A stretch of 64,000 nucleotides of DNA from Sporosarcina oncorhynchi (lineage in GTDB: Bacteria > Bacillota > Bacilli > Bacillales_A > Planococcaceae), in assembly GCF_033304615.1 (NCBI RefSeq), contig NZ_CP129118.1, forward strand, positions 1,918,001 to 1,982,000, given 5' to 3'. The translations under genes were made by a program, and so were the position numbers. Below the pieces are notes generated by a model, which saw only the letters and a program-made list of their open reading frames with translations, did not search any database and had not been told where the DNA came from. Numbering within the stretch: the stretch's first letter is position 1; every line of letters begins with the position of its first letter. Shown piece by piece: positions 8,691-18,139 of this stretch.

Positions 8691-9686
8691 TCACTGTTCA
8701 GCTTCTTTTTCCAATCCATCTGCAAACAGTCCATATACGTATTTTTCAGGATCAAACGGCTGAAGATCGTCCATTCCTTCTCCAAGACCTACGAACTTAA
8801 CAGGAATATCCAATTTGTTGCGAATCGCCAAGACGATTCCACCTTTTGCAGTTCCATCAAGCTTTGTCAATACAATACCCGTTACATTTGTCGCTTCCTT
8901 AAATGTCTGCGCTTGGATCATCGCATTTTGACCGGTTGTTGCGTCGAGTGCCAGTAGAACTTCATGAGGAGCTCCTTCAACTTCCTTGCCGATGACCCGG
9001 TGAACTTTTTCCAGTTCATTCATGAGATTCACTTTGTTTTGCAGACGCCCAGCCGTGTCGCATATCAACACATCTACATTGCGGTTTTTGGCAGCACGTA
9101 TGGCATCATACATGACTGCTGCAGGGTCCGAACCTTCGGATTGCTTAATAACTTCCACGCCTACGCGTTCTCCCCAGACGACAAGTTGATCAATTGCACC
9201 TGCACGGAATGTATCACCTGCAGCAAGCATGACCGTTTTGCCTTCTTCTTTCAGCCGTGCAGCCATCTTTCCGATCGTTGTCGTTTTCCCTACTCCATTC
9301 ACTCCTACCATCAAAATGACAGTCAATCCGTCCTGCATATTCAATTCTGTATCCAGTTCTTCGCCTGCTTTGTAGATCTCAACTAGTTTTTCAGAGATGA
9401 GAGATTGGATGCCGTCCGTATTCTTGATGTTTTTGCGTTGGACTTCCCATCTTAACTGATCAACAAGTTCCATTACAGTCTCGACACCGACATCTGCTTG
9501 CAGAAGCAACTCTTCAAGCTCTTCAAAGAACTCCTCGTCCACTTCTCTAAAACGTGCGACAAGATCATTTACTTTTGACGTAAATGAATTGCGCGTCTTT
9601 GATAGCCCATCTTTAAACTTTTCAGTAACTGTCACAGTTTCGGTCGTGCCAGTGATCTTTTCTTTCAATTTCTTAAAAAAAGACAA
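8691..9686 (-). CDS. ftsY: SRP receptor GTPase FtsY
   Basis: Membrane-docking receptor for the Ffh-ribosome complex. It has G-domain motifs [10 protein letters not shown] (128-137), [12 protein letters not shown] and [14 protein letters not shown], after an N domain of about 120 residues. Start choice: an ATG at 9692 lies only 3 bases after AAAGGAG, while TTG 9686 has 9-base spacing and gives [11 protein letters not shown], the B. subtilis N-terminus; I therefore take TTG and 331 residues. If the ATG is used the protein is two residues longer. It lies close downstream of smc. Confidence 0.95.
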   Translation of the reverse strand: MSFFKKLKEKITGTTETVTVTEKFKDGLSKTRNSFTSKVNDLVARFREVDEEFFEELEELLLQADVGVETVMELVDQLRWEVQRKNIKNTDGIQSLISEKLVEIYKAGEELDTELNMQDGLTVILMVGVNGVGKTTTIGKMAARLKEEGKTVMLAAGDTFRAGAIDQLVVWGERVGVEVIKQSEGSDPAAVMYDAIRAAKNRNVDVLICDTAGRLQNKVNLMNELEKVHRVIGKEVEGAPHEVLLALDATTGQNAMIQAQTFKEATNVTGIVLTKLDGTAKGGIVLAIRNKLDIPVKFVGLGEGMDDLQPFDPEKYVYGLFADGLEKEAEQ

Positions 9687-9719
9687 GCTCATTCTCTCCT
9701 TTTTCAATGGAAATATAAT

Positions 9720-12700
9720 TTATAGTACATGATCCATAACTTCAGATGGAACTTCTGAAAGCTTCACTGAAATTAATTTAGAAACACCGGATTCCTGCAT
9801 CGTAATTCCATAGAGGACATCCGCTCCTTCCATTGTACCTTTTCGATGTGTGATGACAATGAATTGAGTATTATTTGAGAACTTTTTCAAGTATTTACTG
9901 TATCTGATAACATTAGCTTCATCCAAAGCAGCTTCCACTTCGTCCAATATACAGAATGGCACCGGTCGCACTTCGATGATGGAAAACAGTAGCGTAATTG
10001 CTGTAAGCGCTCGTTCCCCACCTGACAATAAACTTAAGTTCTGTAGTTTCTTGCCTGGAGGTCTAGCGACAATTTCAACACCGGTTTCTAACAGGTTATT
10101 TGGGTCAGTCAATATGAGATCCGCATCCCCGCCACCGAACATTTCTTTGAACACATGATGAAATCTACTTTTGACAGCATTGAATGTCGTACTAAAGCGC
10201 ATTTCCATTTCTTTATCCATTTCAGACATAGCTTCGTTCAATGTACTTTTTGCTTCTAGCAAATCATTCCGTTGTTCTGTTAAAAATTCATATCGCTCTG
10301 CTACTTCTTTGAATTCAAAAATCGCACTAGGGTTAACTGGACCGATATGTGTCAGTTCGTCTTTCAATTCATTCACGCGGCTTCTCGTTAAATCTATATC
10401 AAACTCAGTGTCACTCTCGAAATCCGGATACAAACCATACTCATCTAATAGCCGGTTCGTTATCGATTCATATTTCACTTCGAGACGTGACATGGTGATA
10501 TTGATTTCGTTCAACTCAGACACGACTTGACTTTCCTCAATTCGCAACCCTTTTAATTGCTCTTCCTTGACATCAAGATTTGTCGCCAGCAAACTTCTAT
10601 TCTCTCTGCTTTTCTTCAAGGCTTCTTCGATTGCAACTTTTTCAGAAGCCGTTTTTTCTATACTTCCGGCAATCTCCTCTGGTGACAAATCGATTCCCTT
10701 TTCATACTCTCCGTACAATGCCTGTTCTCGTTCCAATGAAATAATTTTCGATTCCATTTGCAAAATACTTTCTTCCATCTCAGTCAAAATTGATTGCTGA
10801 TGTCCTTTTTGTTCTCGTAGGACCGCTAAATGTTCTCGAAGTTCACTGCTCTTTGTAACAAGCGCCGCCTCTTCCTTTCGTCTATCATTAGCGAGCCTTT
10901 CAAGCGTCTCTACTTCAGTGTGTGTCAATTCTAGAGTCGCTTTGACCGTCGCATGCCGACCAAGTAGCTGTTCTTTTCTATTTTGTAATTCAATTCCTGT
11001 GTTTTCAGACCCCGCTCTACCTCTGTCAATCATTGACAGTTCGGATTCATTTGTACGGATTTCCATATCGATATTACGAACTACCGTTTCGATTTCAGAC
11101 ATTTTCTGTTGTAAACCGTTTAAGTGCGTACGCCATTTTTCTGCATCATGCATATGACCAGCGACAGTCATCTGGAAATCACCGATTTTTGTTTTTGCAG
11201 TTTCTATCGAAGAGGACATTCGGTCGAGTTGATTTTGCAATGTCTCCATCTCTGCTTTTCTTGAAAACACAGTAGACTGACCCTTCGCTCCACCACCGGT
11301 CAATGAACCGCCGGCATTCACTACATCACCATCCAATGTGACTATTCGGTATTTGTAACCGATCAGCTTTGCCATAGCAGAAGCTCCCTGGAGAGTGCTT
11401 GCGACAATTGTCAATCCTAGAAGATTTTCCGCTATGATCGAGAATTCCGGTTTTGAGCGGACAAGATCGGCAGCCGTTCCAACATATTCTGGATGTTGCT
11501 CGACCATACGTATAATCGAAGACGGTAGGGTACGCGGCTTCATGATATCCCTCGGAAGAAAAGTGGCCCGACCTGCATTATTTTTCTTCAAATAACCGAT
11601 AGCGCTTCTCGCTTCCACCTCGGTTGATGTGACAATATGCTGCATCGCACCCCCAAGTGCCGTTTCAATCGCCTTCATATAACGGTCATCCATTGAGATA
11701 AGCTCAGCTACTGCTCCATCCACCCCGCTTAGTTTGCCTTCACTATTGGCAATAAGCACTGCCCGGACACCTGAATAGAAACCTGAAAAATCAGCTTCCA
11801 GACTTTTTAATGCCCGCATCCTGCCTTGCATCTCTGAATATTTGTTCATGGCAGTCTGCAGGATTTGCTTCTGATTCGCCAATTCTGTTTCAGATGCATA
11901 AAATTGCTTGTCTGAATTTGCTAAAGCTTTTTTAGCCGTAGCCGTTTCCTCGTTCAGTGTGGTAATCATTTCAATTTGTACTGTTCTTTTTTCATTCAAT
12001 TTAGCAATTGCGTTCTGTAAGACAGATGCTTGTTCTCCAATCCGATTTGTAGAGGTTAGTTCGCCTATCATTCGTTCTTCGACATGTTTTAAATCGTTAC
12101 GGATGGTCGCTTCTTCGTTCAATAAATCGATATAAGATGCCTTCAGTTCTTCGATTTCATTCTCTGTCTCTTTCACTGAACGTTTAAGGATCTTCGTAAT
12201 TTCATTCATTTCGGATTGAAGTTTTCCGATGCTTGTTTCTGTAGTTAACATCTTCTGTTTAGCTGTTTCAATTTTCATCGCAAGCTCTTCTTTGTTTTTC
12301 GCAAAAGAGGATAATTCACTTTGAACCCGGTTAAGTTGCTGCTCCGAATTCTTTTTCTTCTCTAGTGATAAAAGACGACGTCCCTCCCACTTCTCAGCTT
12401 CGGCGCTTTTTTCGACTAGTTGCTTTTGTAGCGAATCCGAATGACTATCCAGTTCATGAAGCCGTAGTTTCATTGCATTGGACTGCTTTTCAGTTTCTAC
12501 TATTTTTCCAACAAGTTGTTCTCGTTTCGTATTTTTTTCATTTAATAGCTTCGTCTTCAACATAATGTCTTTCCGCAATGCCGCTCCGTCATAATTCAGA
12601 AGACGAACATCAGCTTCCCGCATTTCAACCGAAAGAATCTGATGACGCTCAGCGGCCTGCGCATTCTTCTCCAATGGACCCATGCGAACGTCCAGCTCAT

Positions 12701-13286
12701 TTAAAATATCAAGCACACGATCCAGATTATCTTCTGTCTCAAACAGCTTATGCTCCGCTTTCTTTTTACGAGTTTTATATTTCAACACGCCGGCTGCTTC
12801 GTCAAAAATACTTCTTCTGTCTTCAGGTCGGCTATTAAGGATTTCATCTACACGGCCTTGGGATATGATTGAAAACGCCTCTTTTCCCAAACCAGAGTCC
12901 ATGAACACGTCATTGATATCTTTTAGTCGGCATTGCTGACCATTAAGTAAATAATTACTTTCCCCTGAACGGAATACCCGTCTACTCACACTAATCTCTG
13001 TATAATCCAATGGAAATAAACCGTTCGTATTATCAAGAATTAGTGTCACTTCTGCAAAGTTCAATGGTTTGCGCGAATCACTGCCGGCAAATATGACATC
13101 TTCCATTTTTGCTCCACGAAGCGATTTGGCTGACTGTTCGCCTAGCACCCATCGGATCGCATCTGTAATATTGCTCTTGCCGCTGCCGTTCGGACCTACA
13201 ATCGCCGTAACGCCTGGAACGAAATCGATTCCAATACGTTCTGCAAATGATTTGAACCCAATAATTTCAACTCTTTTTAGAAACAC
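9720..13286 (-). CDS. smc: Chromosome condensation ATPase Smc
   Basis: ABC-type ATPase that, with ScpA and ScpB, organises and segregates the chromosome. The protein has 1188 residues, the expected length. The N-terminal head has Walker A GPNGSGKS (31-38). Two long coiled coils flank a hinge of roughly 500-660 (GVDGAVAELISMDDRYMKAIE and Gly-rich GGSLTGGGAKGQ). The C-terminal head has the signature LSGGERALTAI and Walker B FCILDEVEAALDEANV. It follows rnc by 2 bp and precedes ftsY by about 30 bp, the conserved rnc-smc-ftsY operon. Confidence 0.98.
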   Translation of the reverse strand: MFLKRVEIIGFKSFAERIGIDFVPGVTAIVGPNGSGKSNITDAIRWVLGEQSAKSLRGAKMEDVIFAGSDSRKPLNFAEVTLILDNTNGLFPLDYTEISVSRRVFRSGESNYLLNGQQCRLKDINDVFMDSGLGKEAFSIISQGRVDEILNSRPEDRRSIFDEAAGVLKYKTRKKKAEHKLFETEDNLDRVLDILNELDVRMGPLEKNAQAAERHQILSVEMREADVRLLNYDGAALRKDIMLKTKLLNEKNTKREQLVGKIVETEKQSNAMKLRLHELDSHSDSLQKQLVEKSAEAEKWEGRRLLSLEKKKNSEQQLNRVQSELSSFAKNKEELAMKIETAKQKMLTTETSIGKLQSEMNEITKILKRSVKETENEIEELKASYIDLLNEEATIRNDLKHVEERMIGELTSTNRIGEQASVLQNAIAKLNEKRTVQIEMITTLNEETATAKKALANSDKQFYASETELANQKQILQTAMNKYSEMQGRMRALKSLEADFSGFYSGVRAVLIANSEGKLSGVDGAVAELISMDDRYMKAIETALGGAMQHIVTSTEVEARSAIGYLKKNNAGRATFLPRDIMKPRTLPSSIIRMVEQHPEYVGTAADLVRSKPEFSIIAENLLGLTIVASTLQGASAMAKLIGYKYRIVTLDGDVVNAGGSLTGGGAKGQSTVFSRKAEMETLQNQLDRMSSSIETAKTKIGDFQMTVAGHMHDAEKWRTHLNGLQQKMSEIETVVRNIDMEIRTNESELSMIDRGRAGSENTGIELQNRKEQLLGRHATVKATLELTHTEVETLERLANDRRKEEAALVTKSSELREHLAVLREQKGHQQSILTEMEESILQMESKIISLEREQALYGEYEKGIDLSPEEIAGSIEKTASEKVAIEEALKKSRENRSLLATNLDVKEEQLKGLRIEESQVVSELNEINITMSRLEVKYESITNRLLDEYGLYPDFESDTEFDIDLTRSRVNELKDELTHIGPVNPSAIFEFKEVAERYEFLTEQRNDLLEAKSTLNEAMSEMDKEMEMRFSTTFNAVKSRFHHVFKEMFGGGDADLILTDPNNLLETGVEIVARPPGKKLQNLSLLSGGERALTAITLLFSIIEVRPVPFCILDEVEAALDEANVIRYSKYLKKFSNNTQFIVITHRKGTMEGADVLYGITMQESGVSKLISVKLSEVPSEVMDHVL

Positions 13287-13288
13287 AA

Positions 13289-14056
13289 TCAGTTCTCCCC
13301 TTCGGCCTCATTTCCTTTTAGTACATAAATGGCTTGACGGGCCGCTTCCTGCTCGGCTTCTTTTTTAGACCTTCCAATTCCTGTTCCAAGTTCACGATCA
13401 TCCAATCGTACGACGGTTACAAACTTTTTCGCATGCGCTGGACCTTTCTCTTCAATGATTTCATAAGCCAAACTGCCAGTATTCGTCTGCTGGACCATTT
13501 CCTGCAGGCGGCTCTTATAATCCATCACATGCGAAAAAGCACCGTCTCCTATTTTCGGGAATACAACTTTTTCTAGAAACCCTGTTACAGGTTCCATTCC
13601 CTGATCTAAAAATAACGCTCCGATGTAAGCTTCAAAAACATCTGCAAGTAATGCTGGACGAAGCCTGCCACCTGTCTGTTCTTCCCCTTTGCCAAGCAAG
13701 ATGAATTCCCCGAAATGCAATTCATTCGAGAATTTAACGAGCGAGGGTTCGCAGACGATTGCAGCACGCAATTTTGTCAGTTCCCCTTCACTCATGCCCG
13801 GCTCGGTTGCATAAAGGAATCTGGATACACCAAGTTCCAATACGGCATCTCCTAAAAACTCTAACCGTTCATTGTCCGTGAAGTTCTTCCTGCGATGTTC
13901 ATTGACATAAGACGAATGGGTAAATGCATGATAAAGAAGTGATTCATCTTTGAAAAATATATTTAATTCGCGTTGAAGTTGTTCAAACTTCTTCCTCACT
14001 TCGATTGGAAGGATAGAAGTGGAGTGTTTACTTTTAATCGTTCGTTTATTGGTCAT
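13289..14056 (-). CDS. rnc: Ribonuclease III
   Basis: Double-strand-specific endoribonuclease for rRNA and mRNA processing. The 255-residue protein carries the signature [15 protein letters not shown] and a C-terminal dsRNA-binding domain starting near [12 protein letters not shown]. The track-like upstream TTG at 14074 sits inside the Shine-Dalgarno, so ATG 14056 ([10 protein letters not shown]) is used; a TTG one codon upstream is also possible. It follows acpP across a 270-bp gap containing a structured GC-rich element and a hairpin. Confidence 0.95.
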   Translation of the reverse strand: MTNKRTIKSKHSTSILPIEVRKKFEQLQRELNIFFKDESLLYHAFTHSSYVNEHRRKNFTDNERLEFLGDAVLELGVSRFLYATEPGMSEGELTKLRAAIVCEPSLVKFSNELHFGEFILLGKGEEQTGGRLRPALLADVFEAYIGALFLDQGMEPVTGFLEKVVFPKIGDGAFSHVMDYKSRLQEMVQQTNTGSLAYEIIEEKGPAHAKKFVTVVRLDDRELGTGIGRSKKEAEQEAARQAIYVLKGNEAEGEN

Positions 14057-14140
14057 CAAGATTCTACCTTTCAATTCATAGTGATGTTAATTTTACATGG
14101 TTATGCCATCACATGCAAAGAGCATATTTATCCTATATAA

Positions 14141-14213
14141 AATGCCCTAGAGTCGTTGTCACCACGGGGCATATCAGCGCCTGTCGCAGTTGTACGGCCG
14201 CACTCCGCTTTTC
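14141..14213. repeat. GC-rich structured intergenic element, copy A
   Basis: A 70-base GC-rich block between acpP and rnc, unlike the AT-rich surroundings. It contains ATGCCC (14142-14147) inversely repeated as GGGCAT (14167-14172). Read on the minus strand, GCGGAG...GGC...GCGACAGGC recurs with nearly the same spacing in the element on the other side of acpP (14585-14688, plus orientation). Confidence 0.55.
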
Positions 14214-14225
14214 TAACCGAAAAGA

Positions 14226-14272
14226 GATACTTTCGGTCCTTTTCTTTATGCAAGAAAGGACGAAAGCATCTC
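14226..14272 (-). terminator. Long imperfect hairpin after acpP
   Basis: GATACTTTCGGTCCTTTTCTT is opposed by AAGAAAGGACGAAAGCATC around a short loop; on the minus strand it is followed by TCTTTTC. It may terminate or attenuate the fapR-plsX-fabDG-acpP transcript before rnc. The U tract is weak. Confidence 0.45.
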
Positions 14273-14325
14273 AATGGAAGTTTTATCAATTACGCAATTG
14301 CATAAGTGCACCCATTTTTCGGGAA

Positions 14326-14559
14326 CTAATTTACTTTTTCTTCGATATATTTAACAGCATCACCGACAGTTCCGATTTTTTCGGCGTCGTCATCGGAAAT
14401 TTCCATATCGAATTCATCTTCTAATTCCATTACAAGCTCAACGACATCCAAAGAGTCTGCGCCGAGATCGTCTTTGAAAGAAGCTTCAGGTTTTACTTCG
14501 CTTTCATCGACACCAAGACGGTCGACAACTACTTTCGTTACGCGTTCAAGTACTGACAA
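14326..14559 (-). CDS. acpP: Acyl carrier protein
   Basis: Carries growing fatty-acyl chains on 4'-phosphopantetheine. The attachment serine is Ser36 in [11 protein letters not shown], and the sequence is strongly acidic as expected. Start choice: a GTG at 14568 abuts the Shine-Dalgarno GGGGAGG, while TTG 14559 lies 8 bases from GGAGG and gives [17 protein letters not shown], 77 residues, the same length as B. subtilis ACP. It is the last gene of the fapR-plsX-fabD-fabG-acpP group and is flanked on both sides by GC-rich structured elements. Confidence 0.96.
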   Translation of the reverse strand: MSVLERVTKVVVDRLGVDESEVKPEASFKDDLGADSLDVVELVMELEDEFDMEISDDDAEKIGTVGDAVKYIEEKVN

Positions 14560-14584
14560 AACATTCACCTCCCCTCAATGAAAT

Positions 14585-14688
14585 GCGGAGGGTGGCGTTT
14601 AGCCGCGACAGGCATAAGAAGGGCATGCGAAGCGGCGCTCTTTGCCGTACAGCATGACTAGCTTATGACCCGAGCAGCTGCCACCCGC
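14585..14688. repeat. GC-rich nested palindromic element, copy B
   Basis: This fills most of the fabG-acpP gap. Four pairs of arms are nested: GCGGAGGGTGGC (14585-14596) with GCCACCCGC (14680-14688); CATAAG (14613-14618) with CTTATG (14662-14667); CATGC (14624-14628) with GCATG (14652-14656); CGGC (14633-14636) with GCCG (14644-14647). It would form one long interrupted hairpin in the mRNA or a cruciform. There is no ORF. Confidence 0.75.
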
Positions 14689-14715
14689 AGCTGGACACTA
14701 ACACTATACAGGTTA

Positions 14716-15459
14716 TTACATTACCATACCGCCGTCGACATGAATAGTTTGTCCGGTAATATAATTTGCATCATTTGATAATAGGAATGCAACTGTGCCC
14801 GCAACGTCTTCGGCCGAGCCTAATTTGCCTAAAGGGATAGAACCTAACATTTGTGACTTCACTTCTTCAGGAAGTGCTTCTGTCATGTCAGTTGTTATAA
14901 ATCCAGGTGCGACTGCGTTAACAGTGATGTTGCGGGTTGCTAATTCTCTAGCTGTTGTCTTTGTCAAACCGATGACGCCTGCTTTAGCAGCGACATAGTT
15001 TGCTTGTCCAGGGTTGCCGATAACGCCGACGATTGAAGCGAGGTTTATGATTTTCCCTGCACGTTGTTTCATCATCTGGCGAGTGACTGCTTTTGTACAA
15101 AGGAAGACGCCTTTTAAGTTGATGTCGATTACATCATCCCACTCGTCCTCTTTCATACGCATTAGCAGATTGTCACGTGTAATCCCCGCATTGTTTACAA
15201 GGAAATCGATAGACTGGAATGCATCCATCGTCGCATCGATCATTGCTTTCACTTGCTCGGAATCTGAGACGTTCGCTTGGAACGCAAATGCTTCTCCGCC
15301 TGCTTCACGAATTAATCCGACAACTTCATCCGCTTTATCCTTGCTTCCACTATAATTCACTACTACTTTAGCGCCTTCTCTGCCTAACTTCAACGCAATT
15401 TCCCGACCAATGCCTCGAGATGCTCCCGTAACGATCGCCGTCTTATTCTCAAACTTCAT
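14716..15459 (-). CDS. fabG: 3-oxoacyl-[ACP] reductase
   Basis: NADPH-dependent first reduction of the fatty-acid elongation cycle. It is a short-chain dehydrogenase/reductase of 247 residues, with cofactor motif TGASRGIG (11-18), NNAG near 88, and the catalytic Ser in LASIVG and YVAAK Tyr/Lys near 153-157. Two in-frame GTG codons precede ATG 15459, but the ATG starts right after the fabD stop with GGGTGG upstream and gives the family N-terminus [12 protein letters not shown]. It belongs to the FapR-controlled operon. Confidence 0.97.
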   Translation of the reverse strand: MKFENKTAIVTGASRGIGREIALKLGREGAKVVVNYSGSKDKADEVVGLIREAGGEAFAFQANVSDSEQVKAMIDATMDAFQSIDFLVNNAGITRDNLLMRMKEDEWDDVIDINLKGVFLCTKAVTRQMMKQRAGKIINLASIVGVIGNPGQANYVAAKAGVIGLTKTTARELATRNITVNAVAPGFITTDMTEALPEEVKSQMLGSIPLGKLGSAEDVAGTVAFLLSNDANYITGQTIHVDGGMVM

Positions 15460-15461
15460 TT

Positions 15462-16400
15462 CTACCACCCTTTCGATGCTTCAATGACTGTTTCCAGCGT
15501 TTCCTCGTCATAGACAGGCATTACCGTTACTGAGCGATCAATCTTTTTCACTAACCCGCTTAATACTTTTCCAGGACCGCATTCAATGAAATGAGTAACT
15601 CCTGATTCAATCATTGTTCTTACAGAATCTTCCCAGAGAACGGGTGAATATAGTTGCTCTACTAATAATTGCTTAATCGCTACTTTGTCAGTGACCACTT
15701 GTGCGTTTACATTGGCAATGACAGGAATTTCAGCATCTGTCATCTGCACTTCATCCAGAGCTCCCGTCAACTTTTCAGCTGCCGGTTTCATAAGCGATGA
15801 ATGGAATGGTCCGCTAACATTTAACGGAATCGCCCTTTTGGCACCCGCTTCCTTAAGTTCTACACAGGCCCGTTCGACTCCTTCTTTCGTGCCGGAAATA
15901 ACAATTTGTCCTGGACAATTCATATTGGCCGGTTGAACGGGATAACCGTCTGCTGTTATCGTGTCGGTCACGGTTACCAATGCTTCTGCGTCCATACCAA
16001 GAATTGCGGCCATTGCTCCTTCACCCGCCGGCACTGCATCATTCATAAACTGTCCGCGCTTTCGCACAACCGAAACACCATCCTCGAATGATAACACACC
16101 AGAAGCGACGAGAGCAGTATATTCACCAAGACTATGACCAGCGGTATATGATGGCGTAATACCTGCTTCTATCAAACGAGATGCAACCATTGCACCGACC
16201 GTCAATAGTGCAGGTTGTGCATTATAAGTCACAGTAAGTTCTTCTTGAGGACCTTCTAACATTAAACGACTTAAATCCGCATTCAACACATCATCTGCAG
16301 TCTTAAAAAACGCTTTGCCATCCTCATGTTGTGCAAGTTCCGCTCCCATTCCAACCGCTTGTGAACCTTGCCCAGGGAAAATAAAAGCAATCTTCTTCAT
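15462..16400 (-). CDS. fabD: Malonyl-CoA:ACP transacylase
   Basis: Transfers malonyl groups from CoA to ACP, supplying the elongation substrate. The 312-residue protein shows [12 protein letters not shown] at the N-terminus, the nucleophile Ser90 in AGHSLGEY, and the catalytic His in GPFHSSLM near residue 200. Its ATG overlaps the plsX stop (ATGA). It lies between plsX and fabG, the standard Bacillales lipid operon order. Confidence 0.98.
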   Translation of the reverse strand: MKKIAFIFPGQGSQAVGMGAELAQHEDGKAFFKTADDVLNADLSRLMLEGPQEELTVTYNAQPALLTVGAMVASRLIEAGITPSYTAGHSLGEYTALVASGVLSFEDGVSVVRKRGQFMNDAVPAGEGAMAAILGMDAEALVTVTDTITADGYPVQPANMNCPGQIVISGTKEGVERACVELKEAGAKRAIPLNVSGPFHSSLMKPAAEKLTGALDEVQMTDAEIPVIANVNAQVVTDKVAIKQLLVEQLYSPVLWEDSVRTMIESGVTHFIECGPGKVLSGLVKKIDRSVTVMPVYDEETLETVIEASKGW

Positions 16401-17389
16401 TCAGCATCCACCTTTCCGACAGTTCGTCCAATTGTTCCACATACATCAAACTCCACCATTGTTCGTGCTTGTCTAATCGCGTTGAAAATGGCATTCGCAT
16501 TTGAAGAGCCGTGCGCTTTGATAACAGGCGAATTAAGCCCAAAAAGACCTGCTCCTCCGTACTCTGTATAATCCATCTTCTTCTTCAATCCTCGCAGATC
16601 ATCTTTTACCATAGCTGCAGATAGCTTTGATTTTAATGAATTTCCATACACTTCTTTTAGCATCGTAAAGAAACCTGCCGCTGTTCCTTCAATCGTTTTC
16701 AAGACCATATTACCTGTGAATCCATCTGATACGACAACATCAGCAACACCGGTTAGAAGGTCCCTGGACTCGACATTTCCGATAAAATTAATTGGTGCAT
16801 CTGTCAATAATGCATAAGCGGACTTTGTCAATTCGTTCCCTTTACCTTCTTCAGTACCAATATTCAACAGTCCGACGCGTGGTTTTTCGATCCCTCTCAC
16901 CTTTTGCGCATAGATACTTCCCATAATTGCATACTGGCGTAGATGATCAGGCTTTGCATCAGCATTCGCTCCAACATCAAGAAAAACAAACCCTTGCCCA
17001 TTAATTGTCGGAAGTGTCGGCGATAAGGCCGGACGGTCAATCCCGTCAATACGTCCAACGATGAACAGACCAGCGGCCATAAGTGCTCCAGTATTGCCGG
17101 CAGATACGCACGCATCAGCCTCCCCATCTTTTACAGATTGGGCCATTCGGACCATCGAAGCATCCTTTTTCCGACGAATCGCCCGTACAGGTTCATCTTC
17201 CGCCTCAATCTTTTCGGTGCAATGAATAACTGTTAAACGGTCATGTTGTTTCATAAATGGAGACATTTTGTCCTCATCTCCATAAATATGTATATGTATA
17301 TCTTCAAATTCAAGAAGACTTTTCACTGCTCCGTCAATAATTTCTCCAGGTGCATGATCTCCACCCATTCCGTCCAATGCGATAATCAT
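16397..17389 (-). CDS. plsX: Phosphate acyltransferase PlsX
   Basis: Makes acyl-phosphate from acyl-ACP for PlsY in phosphatidic acid synthesis; a peripheral membrane enzyme. The 330-residue protein starts [22 protein letters not shown], the typical PlsX opening, and has [13 protein letters not shown] and [13 protein letters not shown] motifs. It overlaps fapR upstream and fabD downstream by 4 bases each, so the three genes are translationally coupled. Confidence 0.98.
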   Translation of the reverse strand: MIIALDGMGGDHAPGEIIDGAVKSLLEFEDIHIHIYGDEDKMSPFMKQHDRLTVIHCTEKIEAEDEPVRAIRRKKDASMVRMAQSVKDGEADACVSAGNTGALMAAGLFIVGRIDGIDRPALSPTLPTINGQGFVFLDVGANADAKPDHLRQYAIMGSIYAQKVRGIEKPRVGLLNIGTEEGKGNELTKSAYALLTDAPINFIGNVESRDLLTGVADVVVSDGFTGNMVLKTIEGTAAGFFTMLKEVYGNSLKSKLSAAMVKDDLRGLKKKMDYTEYGGAGLFGLNSPVIKAHGSSNANAIFNAIRQARTMVEFDVCGTIGRTVGKVDAE

Positions 17390-17970
17390 CTGTTTTTCCT
17401 CCCGCTTTGTTCAGTTGTCTGATACATTTGGAATTCACCTGTGAAAATGACATCGCTTCCGACTGTCGAAGTCACTTCAACAAAAGTCCGTTTCTCGTTC
17501 GATCGCTTTTTGTCCACATTTGCACGTGCAATGACGCGATCTCCAACTTTAACAGACTTCAGGAAATTGACAGTCGTAGTCACTGTCAAAGCAAGATCAT
17601 CATCAAGAACAGCAACAGCAAGTGAATTGGCTTGGGCGAATAAATGATGCCCTCTCGCGATTCCATTACGCTGAAACACATGATCTTCTGTGACGTCAAA
17701 TATCGAAATTGCACGCTTATCTAGCTCTATATCAATAATTTCACCGATGACTTCATCAGATTGAAGAGATTTCACTTCTGCTTCCATCGTTCGTGCGGCG
17801 ACCGTCTTCAACCGCTCTCGCAATTCGGGGATGCCACATTCCAGGCGATCCAGGCGAATTGTCTGAACGCTGACATTAAATTGCTTCGCCAACTCTTCAT
17901 CAGTCATAAAAGGATTTTGTTCAAGGCTATCTGCAAGACGTATCTGCCTGTCCCCTTTGGGAATTCTCAC
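17386..17970 (-). CDS. fapR: Fatty-acid biosynthesis repressor FapR
   Basis: Malonyl-CoA-responsive repressor of fatty-acid and phospholipid genes. The 194-residue protein has an N-terminal DeoR-like HTH ([33 protein letters not shown]) and a C-terminal hotdog ligand-binding domain ([25 protein letters not shown]). GTG 17979 sits on the GGAAGG; the next in-frame GTG, at 17970, has 9-base spacing and matches the B. subtilis N-terminal length, so I use it. A FapR operator lies just upstream, indicating autoregulation of the whole operon. Confidence 0.95.
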   Translation of the reverse strand: MRIPKGDRQIRLADSLEQNPFMTDEELAKQFNVSVQTIRLDRLECGIPELRERLKTVAARTMEAEVKSLQSDEVIGEIIDIELDKRAISIFDVTEDHVFQRNGIARGHHLFAQANSLAVAVLDDDLALTVTTTVNFLKSVKVGDRVIARANVDKKRSNEKRTFVEVTSTVGSDVIFTGEFQMYQTTEQSGRKNR

Positions 17971-17988
17971 TCCATTCACCCTTCCGGA

Positions 17989-18005
17989 TTAGCACTTGGT
18001 ACTAA
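17989..18005. promoter_or_regulatory. FapR operator
   Basis: TTAGCACTTGGTACTAA is a 17-bp near-palindrome matching the known FapR site TTAGTACCTRRTACTAA with changes only in the left half. It lies just downstream of the -10 region and 19 bases before the fapR start, so bound FapR would block the operon. Confidence 0.85.
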
Positions 18006-18014
18006 CACCAGTAT

Positions 18015-18044
18015 ATTATCACAGTTCTTGATTGATTTCTACAA
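18015..18044 (-). promoter_or_regulatory. Promoter of the fapR operon
   Basis: GATAAT (18015-18020) is preceded by TGT (extended -10), with TTGTAG (18039-18044) 18 bases upstream. The FapR operator follows immediately downstream. Confidence 0.5.
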
Positions 18045-18083
18045 AACAATTGCAAGGAAGCCTTGAAACGAATATATCCCACG

Positions 18084-18130
18084 CAAAAAAGGGTCTGCAA
18101 GAGAGAGAGATGACAACTCACTTGCGGACC
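18084..18130 (-). terminator. Rho-independent terminator after recG
   Basis: GGTCCGCAAG pairs with CTTGCAGACC (one mismatch) across a 19-base loop rich in CT repeats, followed on the minus strand by CTTTTTTG. It isolates recG from the fapR promoter. Confidence 0.75.
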
Positions 18131-18139
18131 ACTTGTCAT

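Noticed and set aside
14141..14700. Insertion sequence or mobile element around acpP
   Set aside because: There is no transposase ORF, no target-site duplication that I can see, and the elements are about 100 bases or less; they are treated as palindromic repeats.
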